Shown here in pieces: positions 36,498 through 44,021 of a stretch of 64,000 bases of DNA; within the stretch, counting starts at the first letter, position 1, and the number at the start of each line of letters is the position of its first letter. The notes under the pieces were generated by a model. The model was not told where the DNA came from and did not search any database. It saw only the letters and a list, made by a program, of their open reading frames with translations. The stretch covers positions 62,001 to 126,000 of the forward strand of contig JAXMEQ010000009.1 of NCBI GenBank assembly GCA_046348225.1. Reading direction: 5' to 3'. The translations under genes and the position numbers were made by a program. This stretch comes from JAXMEQ01 sp046348225 (GTDB lineage: Bacteria; Pseudomonadota; Gammaproteobacteria; Burkholderiales; Burkholderiaceae_C).

Positions 36498-36880
36498 TGC
36501 AGGACCCGTGACGGGCCGCCCCCGGCGTCGAGCACGAAGGCCGGGATGTCGACCTCGAAGCGTTCGCCATCTTCGGCCACGCAGAAATAGCTGCCATGCA
36601 TGGTGCCGGTGGCCGTGCGCAGGCGGCAGCCGCTGGTGTACTGGAAGGCCTCCCCGGGCCGCAGCAGCGGCTGGTTGCCGACCACGCCCAGGCCCTTGAC
36701 TTCTTCGCTCTGGCCCTGCGCGTTGCTGATGATCCAGTGGCGCGACACCAGCTGGGCCGGCACCTCGCCAGTGTTGGTGATGGTGATGGTGTAGGCAAAG
36801 CTGTACAGGTCCTGGTCCGGAACCGACTGTTCCGCGAGGTACTGCGGCTCGACTTCCACCTTGAACTGGTACTTGGGCAT
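36494..36880 (-). CDS. apaG: ApaG protein
   Basis: 128 residues from the ATG at 36880 (MPKYQFKVEVEPQYLAEQS). ApaG marks: YSFAYTITITNTGEVPAQLV, SRHWIISNAQGQ, VVGNQPLLRPGEAFQYTSG and GTMHGSYFCVAEDGE. It has a fibronectin-III-like fold and is linked to diadenosine polyphosphate and Co2+ responses, mechanism unclear. Divergent from rpe with about 58 bases between starts. Confidence 0.95.
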   Translation of the reverse strand: MPKYQFKVEVEPQYLAEQSVPDQDLYSFAYTITITNTGEVPAQLVSRHWIISNAQGQSEEVKGLGVVGNQPLLRPGEAFQYTSGCRLRTATGTMHGSYFCVAEDGERFEVDIPAFVLDAGGGPSRVLH

Positions 36881-36938
36881 GGGGAGCGATGGTACCTGCT
36901 GGCCCGCCCGCCATGGCAAAAACCGCGACAATTCCCCC

Positions 36939-37625
36939 ATGAGCGCCACCACCTACCGCATCGCCCCCTCCATCCTGTCTGCCGACTTTGCCCGCCTCGG
37001 TGAAGAGGTGAAAAACGTCATTGCCGCAGGCGTGGACTGGATCCATTTCGACGTGATGGACAACCACTATGTGCCCAACCTGACGTTCGGCCCCATGGTG
37101 TGCCAGGCGCTCAAGCCGCACGCCGTGACGGCGGCCGGCGCGGCCGTGCCGATTGACGTGCACTTGATGGTGCAGCCGGTGGATGCGCTGGCGGCGGCGT
37201 TTGCCGACGCCGGCGCCGACCTGATCAGTTTTCACCCGGACGCGTCGGCCCATGTGCACCGCAGCGTGCAGGCCATCAAGGGCAAGGGCTGCAAGGCGGG
37301 ACTGGTGTTCAACCCCGCCGCCCCCCTGGACGTGCTGGACTGGGTGATCGACGACATCGACCTGATCCTGGTCATGAGCGTCAACCCGGGCTTTGGCGGG
37401 CAAAGCTTCATTGATTCGGCGCTGCGCAAGATCGAGGCCGCGCGCAAGCGCATCGATGCCTCGGGTCGCGACATCCGGCTGGAGGTGGATGGCGGCATCA
37501 AGACTGACAACATCCGCCGCGTGGCCGACGCTGGCGCCGACACCTTTGTGGCCGGCAGCGCGATTTTTGGCAAGCCTGATTACAAGGCAGTCATCAATGC
37601 CATGCGCCAGGCACTGGCACGGTGA
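36939..37625 (+). CDS. rpe: Ribulose-phosphate 3-epimerase
   Basis: 228 residues from the ATG at 36939 (MSATTYRIAPSILSADFARL). TIM-barrel motifs: HFDVMDNHYVPNLTFGP, DVHLMV, SVNPGFGGQSF and LEVDGGIK carry the metal-binding His/Asp set. It interconverts ribulose-5-P and xylulose-5-P in the pentose phosphate and Calvin pathways. The stop overlaps the gph start (TGATG), the common rpe-gph pairing, which fits Calvin-cycle or general sugar metabolism. Confidence 0.97.
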   Translation: MSATTYRIAPSILSADFARLGEEVKNVIAAGVDWIHFDVMDNHYVPNLTFGPMVCQALKPHAVTAAGAAVPIDVHLMVQPVDALAAAFADAGADLISFHPDASAHVHRSVQAIKGKGCKAGLVFNPAAPLDVLDWVIDDIDLILVMSVNPGFGGQSFIDSALRKIEAARKRIDASGRDIRLEVDGGIKTDNIRRVADAGADTFVAGSAIFGKPDYKAVINAMRQALAR

Positions 37626-38272
37626 TGAAGTTCGATATTGACGCCGCCATCGTCGACCTGGACGGCACGATGGTGGACACCCTGGGCGACTTTGCCGAAG
37701 CCTTGAATCGCATGCTGGCCGAGCTGGCGCTGCCGGCGATTGCGGCCACGGCCATCGAGCCCATGGTTGGCAAGGGCTCGGAGCACCTGATCCGCTCGGT
37801 GCTGGCCCATGTCGGCGCCGCGCCTGACCGGTATGACGACGCCTGGGCCAGCTACCAGCGCCATTACGCCGTGGTCAATGGCCAGTTTTCAAAGGTGTTT
37901 CCCGGCGTGCCCGAGGGTTTGCGTGCGCTGCAGGCCCGGGGGCTGCAGCTGGCCTGCCTGACCAACAAGCCCACGGCCTTTGCCCGGGCGCTGCTGCAGC
38001 ACAAGGGGCTGGACGGGTTCTTCAGCCAGGTGTTCGGCGGCGATGCCTTCGAGCGCAAAAAGCCCGACCCTCTGCCTTTGATCAGGACCTGCGAGGCGCT
38101 GGGCACATGGCCGGCGCGCACCCTGATGGTGGGCGACTCCAGCAATGACGCGCAGGCCGCGCGTGCGGCCGGCTGCCCGGTCCTGTTGGTGACCTACGGC
38201 TACAACCACGGTGAGCCGGTGCGCGCCGTGGACGCCGACGGGTTTGTCGATTCGCTGGCGGCGCTGGCCTGA
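37625..38272 (+). CDS. gph: Phosphoglycolate phosphatase
   Basis: 215 residues from the ATG at 37625 (a GTG one codon earlier is possible). HAD motifs: nucleophile DLDGT (D11, D13), TNKPTAFA (motif II) and MVGDSSNDAQAARAAGC (motif IV). Dephosphorylates 2-phosphoglycolate arising from DNA repair or Rubisco oxygenation. Coupled to rpe. trpE lies 0.9 kb further on, another common neighbour in this group. Confidence 0.95.
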   Translation: MKFDIDAAIVDLDGTMVDTLGDFAEALNRMLAELALPAIAATAIEPMVGKGSEHLIRSVLAHVGAAPDRYDDAWASYQRHYAVVNGQFSKVFPGVPEGLRALQARGLQLACLTNKPTAFARALLQHKGLDGFFSQVFGGDAFERKKPDPLPLIRTCEALGTWPARTLMVGDSSNDAQAARAAGCPVLLVTYGYNHGEPVRAVDADGFVDSLAALA

Positions 38273-38280
38273 GCCGAGGC

Positions 38281-38865
38281 TCAGGCGGGCTTGCCCAGCA
38301 GGGCGTCCTTGAGCTTCCAGTCCGCCGGGTTGGGGCCGAGCCAGATGCGCATCATGGCGTTGTAGAACTCGGGCTCCTTGAACGGCTCGCCCTGGGGCTG
38401 GCCCTTGATGGTGATGACCGTGCCGGCGCCCGGGATCCACTCGATCAGGAACGAGTCGCCCGCCACCAGCTTCTTGTGGTCAAAGAAGATCTGGCTCATG
38501 CGCATCACGCCCGGCACCAGCTTCGAGAACGCAGCCTTGTCCATGTTGTCTTCCATGGCGCGCGAAAACAGCTTGCCCAGCTCGTTGGAATCAATCTCGC
38601 GCAGCATGGTGATGCTGATGCGCTTGGCGCCCGGCGCCGCCAGCGCTTCTTCGGGCGTTTGCGCCTTGCGGCTCAGGTACATGCCTGCCGTGTACACCTT
38701 GAAAGGGCCGCGGTAGCGCACGCCGGCGCCGTTGAGCTGCAGCTTGCTGCCCCGCACGTCGATGGACTCGTCGTACTTGACGCCTGACACATTGACCTGT
38801 GCCATCGCGCCACCGGCCAGCACGCAGGCCACGACCATCAACGCTATCTGCTTGAACCATTGCAT
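38281..38865 (-). CDS. Chalcone-isomerase-like exported protein
   Basis: 194 residues with a signal peptide (1-22, ending AGGAMAQ). The body (VNVSGVKYDESIDVRGSKLQ, GPFKVYTAGMYLSRKAQTPE, AAPGAKRISITMLREIDSNE) matches the bacterial chalcone-isomerase-like fold (PF16036). Bacterial members have no proven isomerase role; fatty-acid binding is suggested for the fold. It is convergent with gph. A strong palindrome covers its predicted transcription start. Confidence 0.88.
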   Translation of the reverse strand: MQWFKQIALMVVACVLAGGAMAQVNVSGVKYDESIDVRGSKLQLNGAGVRYRGPFKVYTAGMYLSRKAQTPEEALAAPGAKRISITMLREIDSNELGKLFSRAMEDNMDKAAFSKLVPGVMRMSQIFFDHKKLVAGDSFLIEWIPGAGTVITIKGQPQGEPFKEPEFYNAMMRIWLGPNPADWKLKDALLGKPA

Positions 38866-38877
38866 GTTTGTCTCCTA

Positions 38878-38931
38878 AAAAAAGAACGCCCGTTCTTTTT
38901 TCATTGTCATCCGGTTGACAAAGGCTGGCAA
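38878..38931 (-). promoter_or_regulatory. Promoter and 24-bp palindromic operator of the chalcone-isomerase-like gene
   Basis: Minus-strand -35 TTGCCA (38931-38926), 17-base spacer, -10 GACAAT (38908-38903). The palindrome is AAAAAAGAACG (38878-38888), CC, CGTTCTTTTTT (38891-38901), 11-base arms. The predicted start of transcription falls inside it and AGGAGA follows directly. Dyads of this GAACG-CC-CGTTC shape are typical TetR-family sites. A hairpin terminator role is less likely because the loop would be only two bases. Confidence 0.6.
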
Positions 38932-38980
38932 CAGGGTTTTCGAGCGCACGCCAAAGTTTGCGCGGACCGGATGGCGGGTT

Positions 38981-38989
38981 TGCTACACT
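38981..38989 (+). promoter_or_regulatory. Extended -10 promoter of the trp operon
   Basis: TGC directly before TACACT (38984-38989). No good -35 at 16-18 bases; TTGCGC at 38958-38963 is 20 bases away. With the usual spacing, transcription would start at or next to the A of the leader-peptide ATG at 38996. Confidence 0.5.
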
Positions 38990-38995
38990 TTGGCG

Positions 38996-39079
38996 ATGTT
39001 CATTCACCGCACCACCATCACAGGTTTGAGCGACCGGGGAGCCTGGCCCTGGCGTCAGCCTGATCGCGTGCGTACCTGA
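38996..39079 (+). CDS. trpL: trp operon leader peptide
   Basis: 27 codons, MFIHRTTITGLSDRGAWPWR then QPDRVRT, ending TGA at 39077-39079. Two Trp codons (residues 17 and 19) are separated only by Pro, the mark of a Trp-starvation sensor upstream of trpE. No Shine-Dalgarno precedes the ATG and the -10 ends 6 bases before it, so the transcript is predicted to be leaderless. Stalling at the Trp codons would control the RNA hairpins that follow. Confidence 0.68.
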   Translation: MFIHRTTITGLSDRGAWPWRQPDRVRT

Positions 39080-39153
39080 CGGCACGGGGCAGCCCGTGCC
39101 CCCGCGCCTCTCCCCGAGGCATTGGCATGAATGAACGCGGCAGCCCCTGCCGC
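39053..39153 (+). promoter_or_regulatory. trp leader RNA hairpins
   Basis: CGTCAG (39053-39058) can pair with CTGACG (39076-39081), directly after the Trp codons. It abuts and shares base 39081 with the next perfect stem GGCACGGG (39081-39088)/CCCGTGCC (39093-39100). Then GCCTC (39106-39110)/GAGGC (39116-39120) and GCGGCAG (39137-39143)/CTGCCGC (39147-39153). None is followed by a T-run, so this is not a textbook intrinsic terminator; Rho or translational control is possible. Confidence 0.55.
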
Positions 39154-39174
39154 TGAGCTACGGAGGCTCATCCC

Positions 39175-40707
39175 TTGATTACCGAACTCGAATTCAAAAG
39201 CCTGGCGCAGGCCGGCTACAACCGCATCCCGCTGATCGCGGAGGCCTTTGCGGACCTTGAAACCCCGTTGTCGCTGTACCTGAAGCTGGCCCACGCCAAA
39301 GGTGGCGGACAGCTCAGCTTTCTGCTCGAATCCGTGGTGGGCGGCGAGCGCTTTGGCCGCTACAGCTTCATCGGCCTGCCGGCGCGCACGCTGGTGCGCT
39401 CGCGCGGCTTCGGCGCGGAAGCCGTGTCTGAGGTGGTGCGCGACGGCAAGGTCGTGGAAACCGTGCCCGGCAACCCGCTGGACTTCATTGCCGCTTACCA
39501 GCAGCGCTTCAAGGTGGCGCTGCGGCCCGGGCTGCCGCGCTTCTGTGGCGGCCTGGCCGGTTACTTTGGTTATGACACGGTGCGCCACATCGAGAAAAAG
39601 CTCGAAAAGTCGTGCCCGCCCGACACGCTGGACTGCCCCGACATCCTGCTGCTGCAATGCGAAGAGCTGGCGGTGATCGACAACCTGTCGGGCAAGCTGT
39701 ACCTGATCGTGTATGCCGACCCGGGCCAGCCCGAGGCCTTTGTCAATGGCAAGAAACGGCTGCGCGAGCTGAAAGACCAGCTCAAGTACTCGGTCAGTGC
39801 CCCGGTCATCAAGCAGACTCAGACCTTCCCGGCCGAGCGCGACTTTGCCAAGGCCGACTACCTGGCGGCGGTGGAAAAGGCCAAGGAACTGATTGCGGCA
39901 GGCGACTTCATGCAGGTGCAGGTCGGCCAGCGCATCAAGAAGCGCTACACCGAGTCGCCGCTGAGCCTGTACCGTGCGCTGCGCTCACTCAATCCGTCGC
40001 CCTACATGTATTACTACAACTTCAGCGGGGCTGATGGCGCGGGCGGCGACTTCCACGTGGTGGGCGCGTCGCCCGAAATCCTGGTACGCCAGGAGCAGGT
40101 GGAGCATGCCGGCGAGCCGGCGCAGAAAATCACCATCCGGCCGCTGGCGGGCACCCGCCCGCGCGCGGCGTCGCCCGAGCAGGACAAGGCGGTGGAGGAA
40201 GAGCTGGTCAACGACCCCAAGGAGCGCGCCGAGCATGTGATGCTGATCGACCTGGCGCGCAATGACATCGGCCGCATCGCCCGGACCGGCACCGTCAAGG
40301 TGACCGAAGCCTTTGCGGTGGAACGCTACAGCCACGTGATGCACATCGTGAGCAATGTCGAAGGCATCCTGAACGAGGGCATGACCAACATGGACGTACT
40401 ACGCGCCACCTTCCCGGCGGGCACACTGACGGGCGCGCCCAAGGTCCATGCGATGGAACTGATCGACCAGCTGGAGCCCACCAAGCGTGGCCTGTACGGC
40501 GGCGCCTGCGGCTACCTGAGCTTTGCCGGCGACATGGATGTGGCGATTGCCATCCGCACCGGCGTGATCAAGGACCAGGTGCTGTACGTGCAGGCGGCCG
40601 CCGGCGTGGTGGCCGATTCCGTGCCCGAGCTGGAATGGAGGGAGACGGAGGCCAAGGCACGCGCCCTGCTGCGGGCGTCGGAACTGGTGGAAGAAGGGCT
40701 GGAGTGA
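39175..40707 (+). CDS. trpE: Anthranilate synthase component I
   Basis: 510 residues from a TTG with GGAGG 8 bases upstream. The N-terminal Trp-binding region (about 20-160, FLLESVVGGERFGRYSFIG) and the chorismate-binding catalytic domain (ITIRPLAGTRPRAASPEQDK; HVMLIDLARNDIGRIARTG; GTLTGAPKVHAMELID) are intact. It makes anthranilate from chorismate with the TrpG amidotransferase, whose gene starts 5 bases after the stop. Feedback by Trp is expected. Confidence 0.97.
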   Translation: MITELEFKSLAQAGYNRIPLIAEAFADLETPLSLYLKLAHAKGGGQLSFLLESVVGGERFGRYSFIGLPARTLVRSRGFGAEAVSEVVRDGKVVETVPGNPLDFIAAYQQRFKVALRPGLPRFCGGLAGYFGYDTVRHIEKKLEKSCPPDTLDCPDILLLQCEELAVIDNLSGKLYLIVYADPGQPEAFVNGKKRLRELKDQLKYSVSAPVIKQTQTFPAERDFAKADYLAAVEKAKELIAAGDFMQVQVGQRIKKRYTESPLSLYRALRSLNPSPYMYYYNFSGADGAGGDFHVVGASPEILVRQEQVEHAGEPAQKITIRPLAGTRPRAASPEQDKAVEEELVNDPKERAEHVMLIDLARNDIGRIARTGTVKVTEAFAVERYSHVMHIVSNVEGILNEGMTNMDVLRATFPAGTLTGAPKVHAMELIDQLEPTKRGLYGGACGYLSFAGDMDVAIAIRTGVIKDQVLYVQAAAGVVADSVPELEWRETEAKARALLRASELVEEGLE

Positions 40708-40712
40708 AGACC

Positions 40713-41282
40713 ATGAAACTCCTGATGATCGACAACTACGACAGCTTCACCTACAACATCGTCCAGTACTTCGGCGAACTGGGCGCGCAGGTGGAGGTGT
40801 TCCGCAACGACGAGATCACGGTGGAAGGCATCGCCCAGCGCGCGCCCGACCGGCTGGTGGTCTCGCCCGGGCCCTGCTCCCCCGCGGAAGCCGGCATTTC
40901 GGTGGCCGCGATCCAGCACTTTGCCGGCAAGCTGCCCATCCTGGGGGTGTGCCTGGGGCACCAGAGCATTGGCGCGGCGTTTGGCGGCAAGATCATCCGT
41001 GCGCAGCAGCTCATGCACGGCAAGACCAGCGTCATCACCACCACGCAGCAAGGCGTGTTTGCCGGGCTGCCGAAGCAGTTCACCGTCAACCGCTACCACT
41101 CGCTGGCGATCGAGCGCAGCACCTGCCCGGCCGGGCTGGAAGTGACGGCCTGGACTGACGACGGCGAGATCATGGGCGTGCGCCATGCCTCGCTGCCCAT
41201 CCAGGGCGTGCAATTCCACCCCGAATCCATCCTCACCGAGCATGGCCACGCCATGCTGAAGAACTTTCTGGAGCAGGCATGA
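40713..41282 (+). CDS. trpG: Anthranilate synthase component II (glutamine amidotransferase)
   Basis: 189 residues from the ATG at 40713 (MKLLMIDNYDSFTYNIVQYF). The class I triad is C80 in GVCLGHQSIG and H169/E171 in VQFHPESIL. It supplies ammonia to TrpE, and in many betaproteobacteria also to PabB. Its stop overlaps the ltaE start (ATGA). Confidence 0.96.
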   Translation: MKLLMIDNYDSFTYNIVQYFGELGAQVEVFRNDEITVEGIAQRAPDRLVVSPGPCSPAEAGISVAAIQHFAGKLPILGVCLGHQSIGAAFGGKIIRAQQLMHGKTSVITTTQQGVFAGLPKQFTVNRYHSLAIERSTCPAGLEVTAWTDDGEIMGVRHASLPIQGVQFHPESILTEHGHAMLKNFLEQA

Positions 41283-42322
41283 CATTGGTGGATTTGCGCA
41301 GCGACACGGTGACGCAGCCCACCGCCGCCATGCGCGCGGCCATGCTGGTGGCGCCGCTGGGTGACGACGTGTTTGCCGACGACCCGAGCGTGAACGCACT
41401 GCAGGAAAAAATCGCCGCCCTGCTGGGCTTTGAGGCCGCGTTGTTCGTGCCGACGGGCACGCAAAGCAACCTGTGCGCCATCCTCAGCCATTGCGAGCGC
41501 GGCGACGAATACATCGTGGGCCAGATGCAGCACTGCTACCGCTGGGAAGGCGGCGGCGCGGCGGTGTTCGGCAGCGTGCAGCCGCAACCGCTGGCCCATG
41601 CGGCCGACGGCAGCTTGCCGCTGGCCGATATCGAGGCTGCCATCAAGCCCGACGACGCGCACTTTGCCCGCAGCAAGCTGCTGGCGCTGGAGAACACGCT
41701 GGGCGGCAAGCTGATTCCCCTGGACTACGTACAACAGGCCACCGCGCTGGCGCAGCGCAAGGGGTTGGCGCGCCACCTGGACGGTGCCCGGCTGTTCAAC
41801 GCCGCCGTGGCGCAGGCCGCGCAAACCGGTGGCGATGCGCGTGCCGAGGCGAAGCGCATTGCGCAGAACTTCGACAGTGTGTCGGTCTGCTTCAGCAAGG
41901 GTCTGGGCGCGCCGGTGGGCTCGGCCCTGTGCGGCAGCCGCGAGTTCATTGCCCGCGCACACCGCATTCGCAAGATGGCCGGCGGCGGCATGCGGCAGGC
42001 GGGGGTGCTGGCGGCCGCCGCGGCTTACGCGCTGGACCACCACATCGACCGCCTCGTCGACGACCATGCGCTCGCGCAGCGCCTGGCCGCGGGCCTGGCG
42101 GGCATCGACGGCGTCCAGGTCGAGCCGCCCCACACCAACATCGTGTTTGTGGACCTGACCGGGCCGGCGCGCGACAAATCCGCCGGTCTGCTGCCGCACC
42201 TCGCAGCGCAGGGCATCCAGGCCACCGGCCTCTACCGGCTGCGCTTTGTCACGCACCTGGACGTGGACGCGGCCGGCGTGGACCGCGCCGTGGCCGCCAT
42301 TCGCCAGTACTTCCGAGCCTGA
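41279..42322 (+). CDS. ltaE: Low-specificity L-threonine aldolase
   Basis: 347 residues. Fold type I PLP enzyme starting MTLVDLRSDTVTQPTAAMRA; PLP Lys is K207 in VSVCFSKGLGAPVGS; HLDGARLFNAAVA and PTGTQSNLCAIL are conserved. It cleaves threonine or allo-threonine to glycine and acetaldehyde. Placement between trpG and trpD, with a 4-base overlap to trpG, means it is co-transcribed with tryptophan genes although it has no step in that pathway. Confidence 0.93.
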   Translation: MTLVDLRSDTVTQPTAAMRAAMLVAPLGDDVFADDPSVNALQEKIAALLGFEAALFVPTGTQSNLCAILSHCERGDEYIVGQMQHCYRWEGGGAAVFGSVQPQPLAHAADGSLPLADIEAAIKPDDAHFARSKLLALENTLGGKLIPLDYVQQATALAQRKGLARHLDGARLFNAAVAQAAQTGGDARAEAKRIAQNFDSVSVCFSKGLGAPVGSALCGSREFIARAHRIRKMAGGGMRQAGVLAAAAAYALDHHIDRLVDDHALAQRLAAGLAGIDGVQVEPPHTNIVFVDLTGPARDKSAGLLPHLAAQGIQATGLYRLRFVTHLDVDAAGVDRAVAAIRQYFRA

Positions 42323-42324
42323 AC

Positions 42325-42975
42325 ATGGACGCGCACTCGCTTCTGCTGTTCGTCGCCGCCGGGCTGCTGTTGAACCTCACGCCCGGGCCGGACGTGCTGT
42401 ACATCGTGACGAATGCGCTGCGCGGTGGCCGCCGGGCCGGCGTGGTGGCGGCCTGTGGCATCACCGCCGGCTGCTTTGTGCACATCTTCGCGGCGGCCCT
42501 GGGCGTGAGCGCGCTGCTGGCCACATCGGCCACGGCGTTTGCCGTGCTCAAGTGGCTGGGCGCGGCGTACCTGGTGTACGTGGGCTTGCGCATGCTGCTG
42601 GCCCGAGCACCGGATACTACAAATTTGATAGCGCCTCACGCAGATTCCATGCGGGCTGGCGGCATGAAAGGCATATTCTTCCGGGGTTTCTGGACGAATG
42701 CGCTGAACCCCAAGGTGGCGCTGTTCTTCCTGGCGTTTTTGCCGCAGTTCATCGGCCCGGCGGTCGAGCACAAGGCGCTGGCCTTTTTGCTGCTGGGCCT
42801 GCTGTTCAATTTCAACGGCCTGTGGGTCAATGTCGGCTGGGCGCTGGCCGCGGCCTGGCTGGCCTCGCGTGCCACAACCCTACAAAAAGGCATGCACTGG
42901 CTGGACCGCATCGCCGGTGCAATGTTCGTCGGCTTCGGCCTGAAACTGGCGCTGTCCGACAATCCGAATCCTTGA
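42325..42975 (+). CDS. LysE/RhtB-family amino-acid exporter
   Basis: 216 residues, six predicted membrane helices. Starts MDAHSLLLFVAAGLLLNLTP with the family motif LTPGPDVLYIVTNALRGGRR; FRGFWTNALNPKVALFFLAF is the second hallmark. Residues about 99-115 (NLIAPHADSMRAGG) in the loop after helix 3 come from a copy of the 51-bp repeat. Starts 2 bases after the ltaE stop. It probably exports threonine, homoserine or another amino acid; given its operon, an aromatic amino acid is possible. Confidence 0.9.
   Translation: MDAHSLLLFVAAGLLLNLTPGPDVLYIVTNALRGGRRAGVVAACGITAGCFVHIFAAALGVSALLATSATAFAVLKWLGAAYLVYVGLRMLLARAPDTTNLIAPHADSMRAGGMKGIFFRGFWTNALNPKVALFFLAFLPQFIGPAVEHKALAFLLLGLLFNFNGLWVNVGWALAAAWLASRATTLQKGMHWLDRIAGAMFVGFGLKLALSDNPNP
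42614..42664 (+). repeat. 51-bp dispersed element, copy 4 (inside the lysE-like gene)
   Basis: Blocks ATACTA, eight bases, ATAGC, GCCTCACGCA, seven bases, TGCGG, GCTGGCGGCA. Translated as NLIAPHADSMRAGG, same frame as in rpoN (DFIAPHADLVRPEG). It falls in the cytoplasmic loop between helices 3 and 4. Confidence 0.8.
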
Positions 42976-42986
42976 GGAGACTTCCC

Positions 42987-44018
42987 ATGCCCATCACACC
43001 CCAGGAAGCGCTGCAGCGCACCATCGAGCACCGCGAGATCTTCCACGACGAGATGCTCAAGGTCGTGCGCATGATCATGAGCGGCGAGCTCTCGCCGGTG
43101 ATGATGGCCGCCCTCATCACCGGCCTGCGCGTCAAGAAGGAAACCATTGGCGAGATCACTGCTGCCGCGCAGGTGATGCGCGAGTTCTCCACCAAGGTCC
43201 ACGTGGCCGACAAGACCCACCTGGTGGACATTGTGGGCACCGGCGGCGACGGCTCGCACACCTTCAACATCTCCACCTGCTCGATGTTCGTGGCCGCCGC
43301 GGCGGGCGCCAAGATCAGCAAGCACGGCGGGCGCAGCGTGTCCAGCAAGAGCGGCAGCGCCGACGTGCTGGAGGCGCTGGGCGTGAACATCAATCTCAAG
43401 CCCGAGGCGATCGCGAAGTGCATTGAACAGACCGGCATCGGTTTCATGTTCGCGCCCAACCACCACAGCGCCATGAAGCATGTGGCGCCGGTGCGCAAGG
43501 AGCTGGGCGTGCGCACCATCTTCAACATCCTGGGCCCGCTGACCAACCCGGCCGGTGCGCCCAACATCCTGATGGGCGTGTTCCACCCGGACCTGGTGGG
43601 CATCCAGGTGCGCGCGCTGCAGCGCCTGGGAACCGAGCACGCGCTGGTGGTCTATGGCCGCGACGGCATGGACGAAGTGAGCCTGGGCGCCGCCACGCTG
43701 GTGGGCGAGTTGAAGAATGGCGAAATCAGCGAGTACGAAGTGCACCCCGAAGACTTCGGCCTGGCCATGGCCAGCAACCGCGCACTGAAGGTGGAAACGC
43801 CGGAGCAGTCGCGCGCCATGCTGGTGGGCGTGCTGGACAACCAGCCCGGCGCCGCGCGCGACATCGTCATCCTCAACGCCGGTGTGGCGCTTTACGCCGC
43901 CAATGTGGCGGCCACGGTGATGGAGGGCATTGAAAAGGCGCGCGCCGCGGTCGAATCGGGGGCCGCCAAGGCGCGGCTGGCGCAGTTTGTGGCGGCGACG
44001 CAGGCGCTGGGGGCTTGA
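42987..44018 (+). CDS. trpD: Anthranilate phosphoribosyltransferase
   Basis: 343 residues from the ATG at 42987 with GAGGAGA upstream. PRPP-binding GTGGDGS at 84-90 (DIVGTGGDGSHTFNISTC) and KHGGRSVSSKSGSADVLEAL are intact; FAPNHHSAMKHVAPVRKELG follows. Second step of tryptophan synthesis from anthranilate. trpC starts 3 bases after the stop. Confidence 0.97.
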   Translation: MPITPQEALQRTIEHREIFHDEMLKVVRMIMSGELSPVMMAALITGLRVKKETIGEITAAAQVMREFSTKVHVADKTHLVDIVGTGGDGSHTFNISTCSMFVAAAAGAKISKHGGRSVSSKSGSADVLEALGVNINLKPEAIAKCIEQTGIGFMFAPNHHSAMKHVAPVRKELGVRTIFNILGPLTNPAGAPNILMGVFHPDLVGIQVRALQRLGTEHALVVYGRDGMDEVSLGAATLVGELKNGEISEYEVHPEDFGLAMASNRALKVETPEQSRAMLVGVLDNQPGAARDIVILNAGVALYAANVAATVMEGIEKARAAVESGAAKARLAQFVAATQALGA

Positions 44019-44021
44019 GCG

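Noticed and set aside
36498..37403. N-terminal extension of the gcr frame through apaG and rpe
   Set aside because: It would overlap two conserved genes, and the family N-terminus begins at the TTG overlapping the apaG stop.
38878..38901. Intrinsic terminator for gph or the chalcone-isomerase-like gene
   Set aside because: The chalcone-like gene reads away from it and lies between it and gph, and the two-base loop is too tight; an operator explains its position better.
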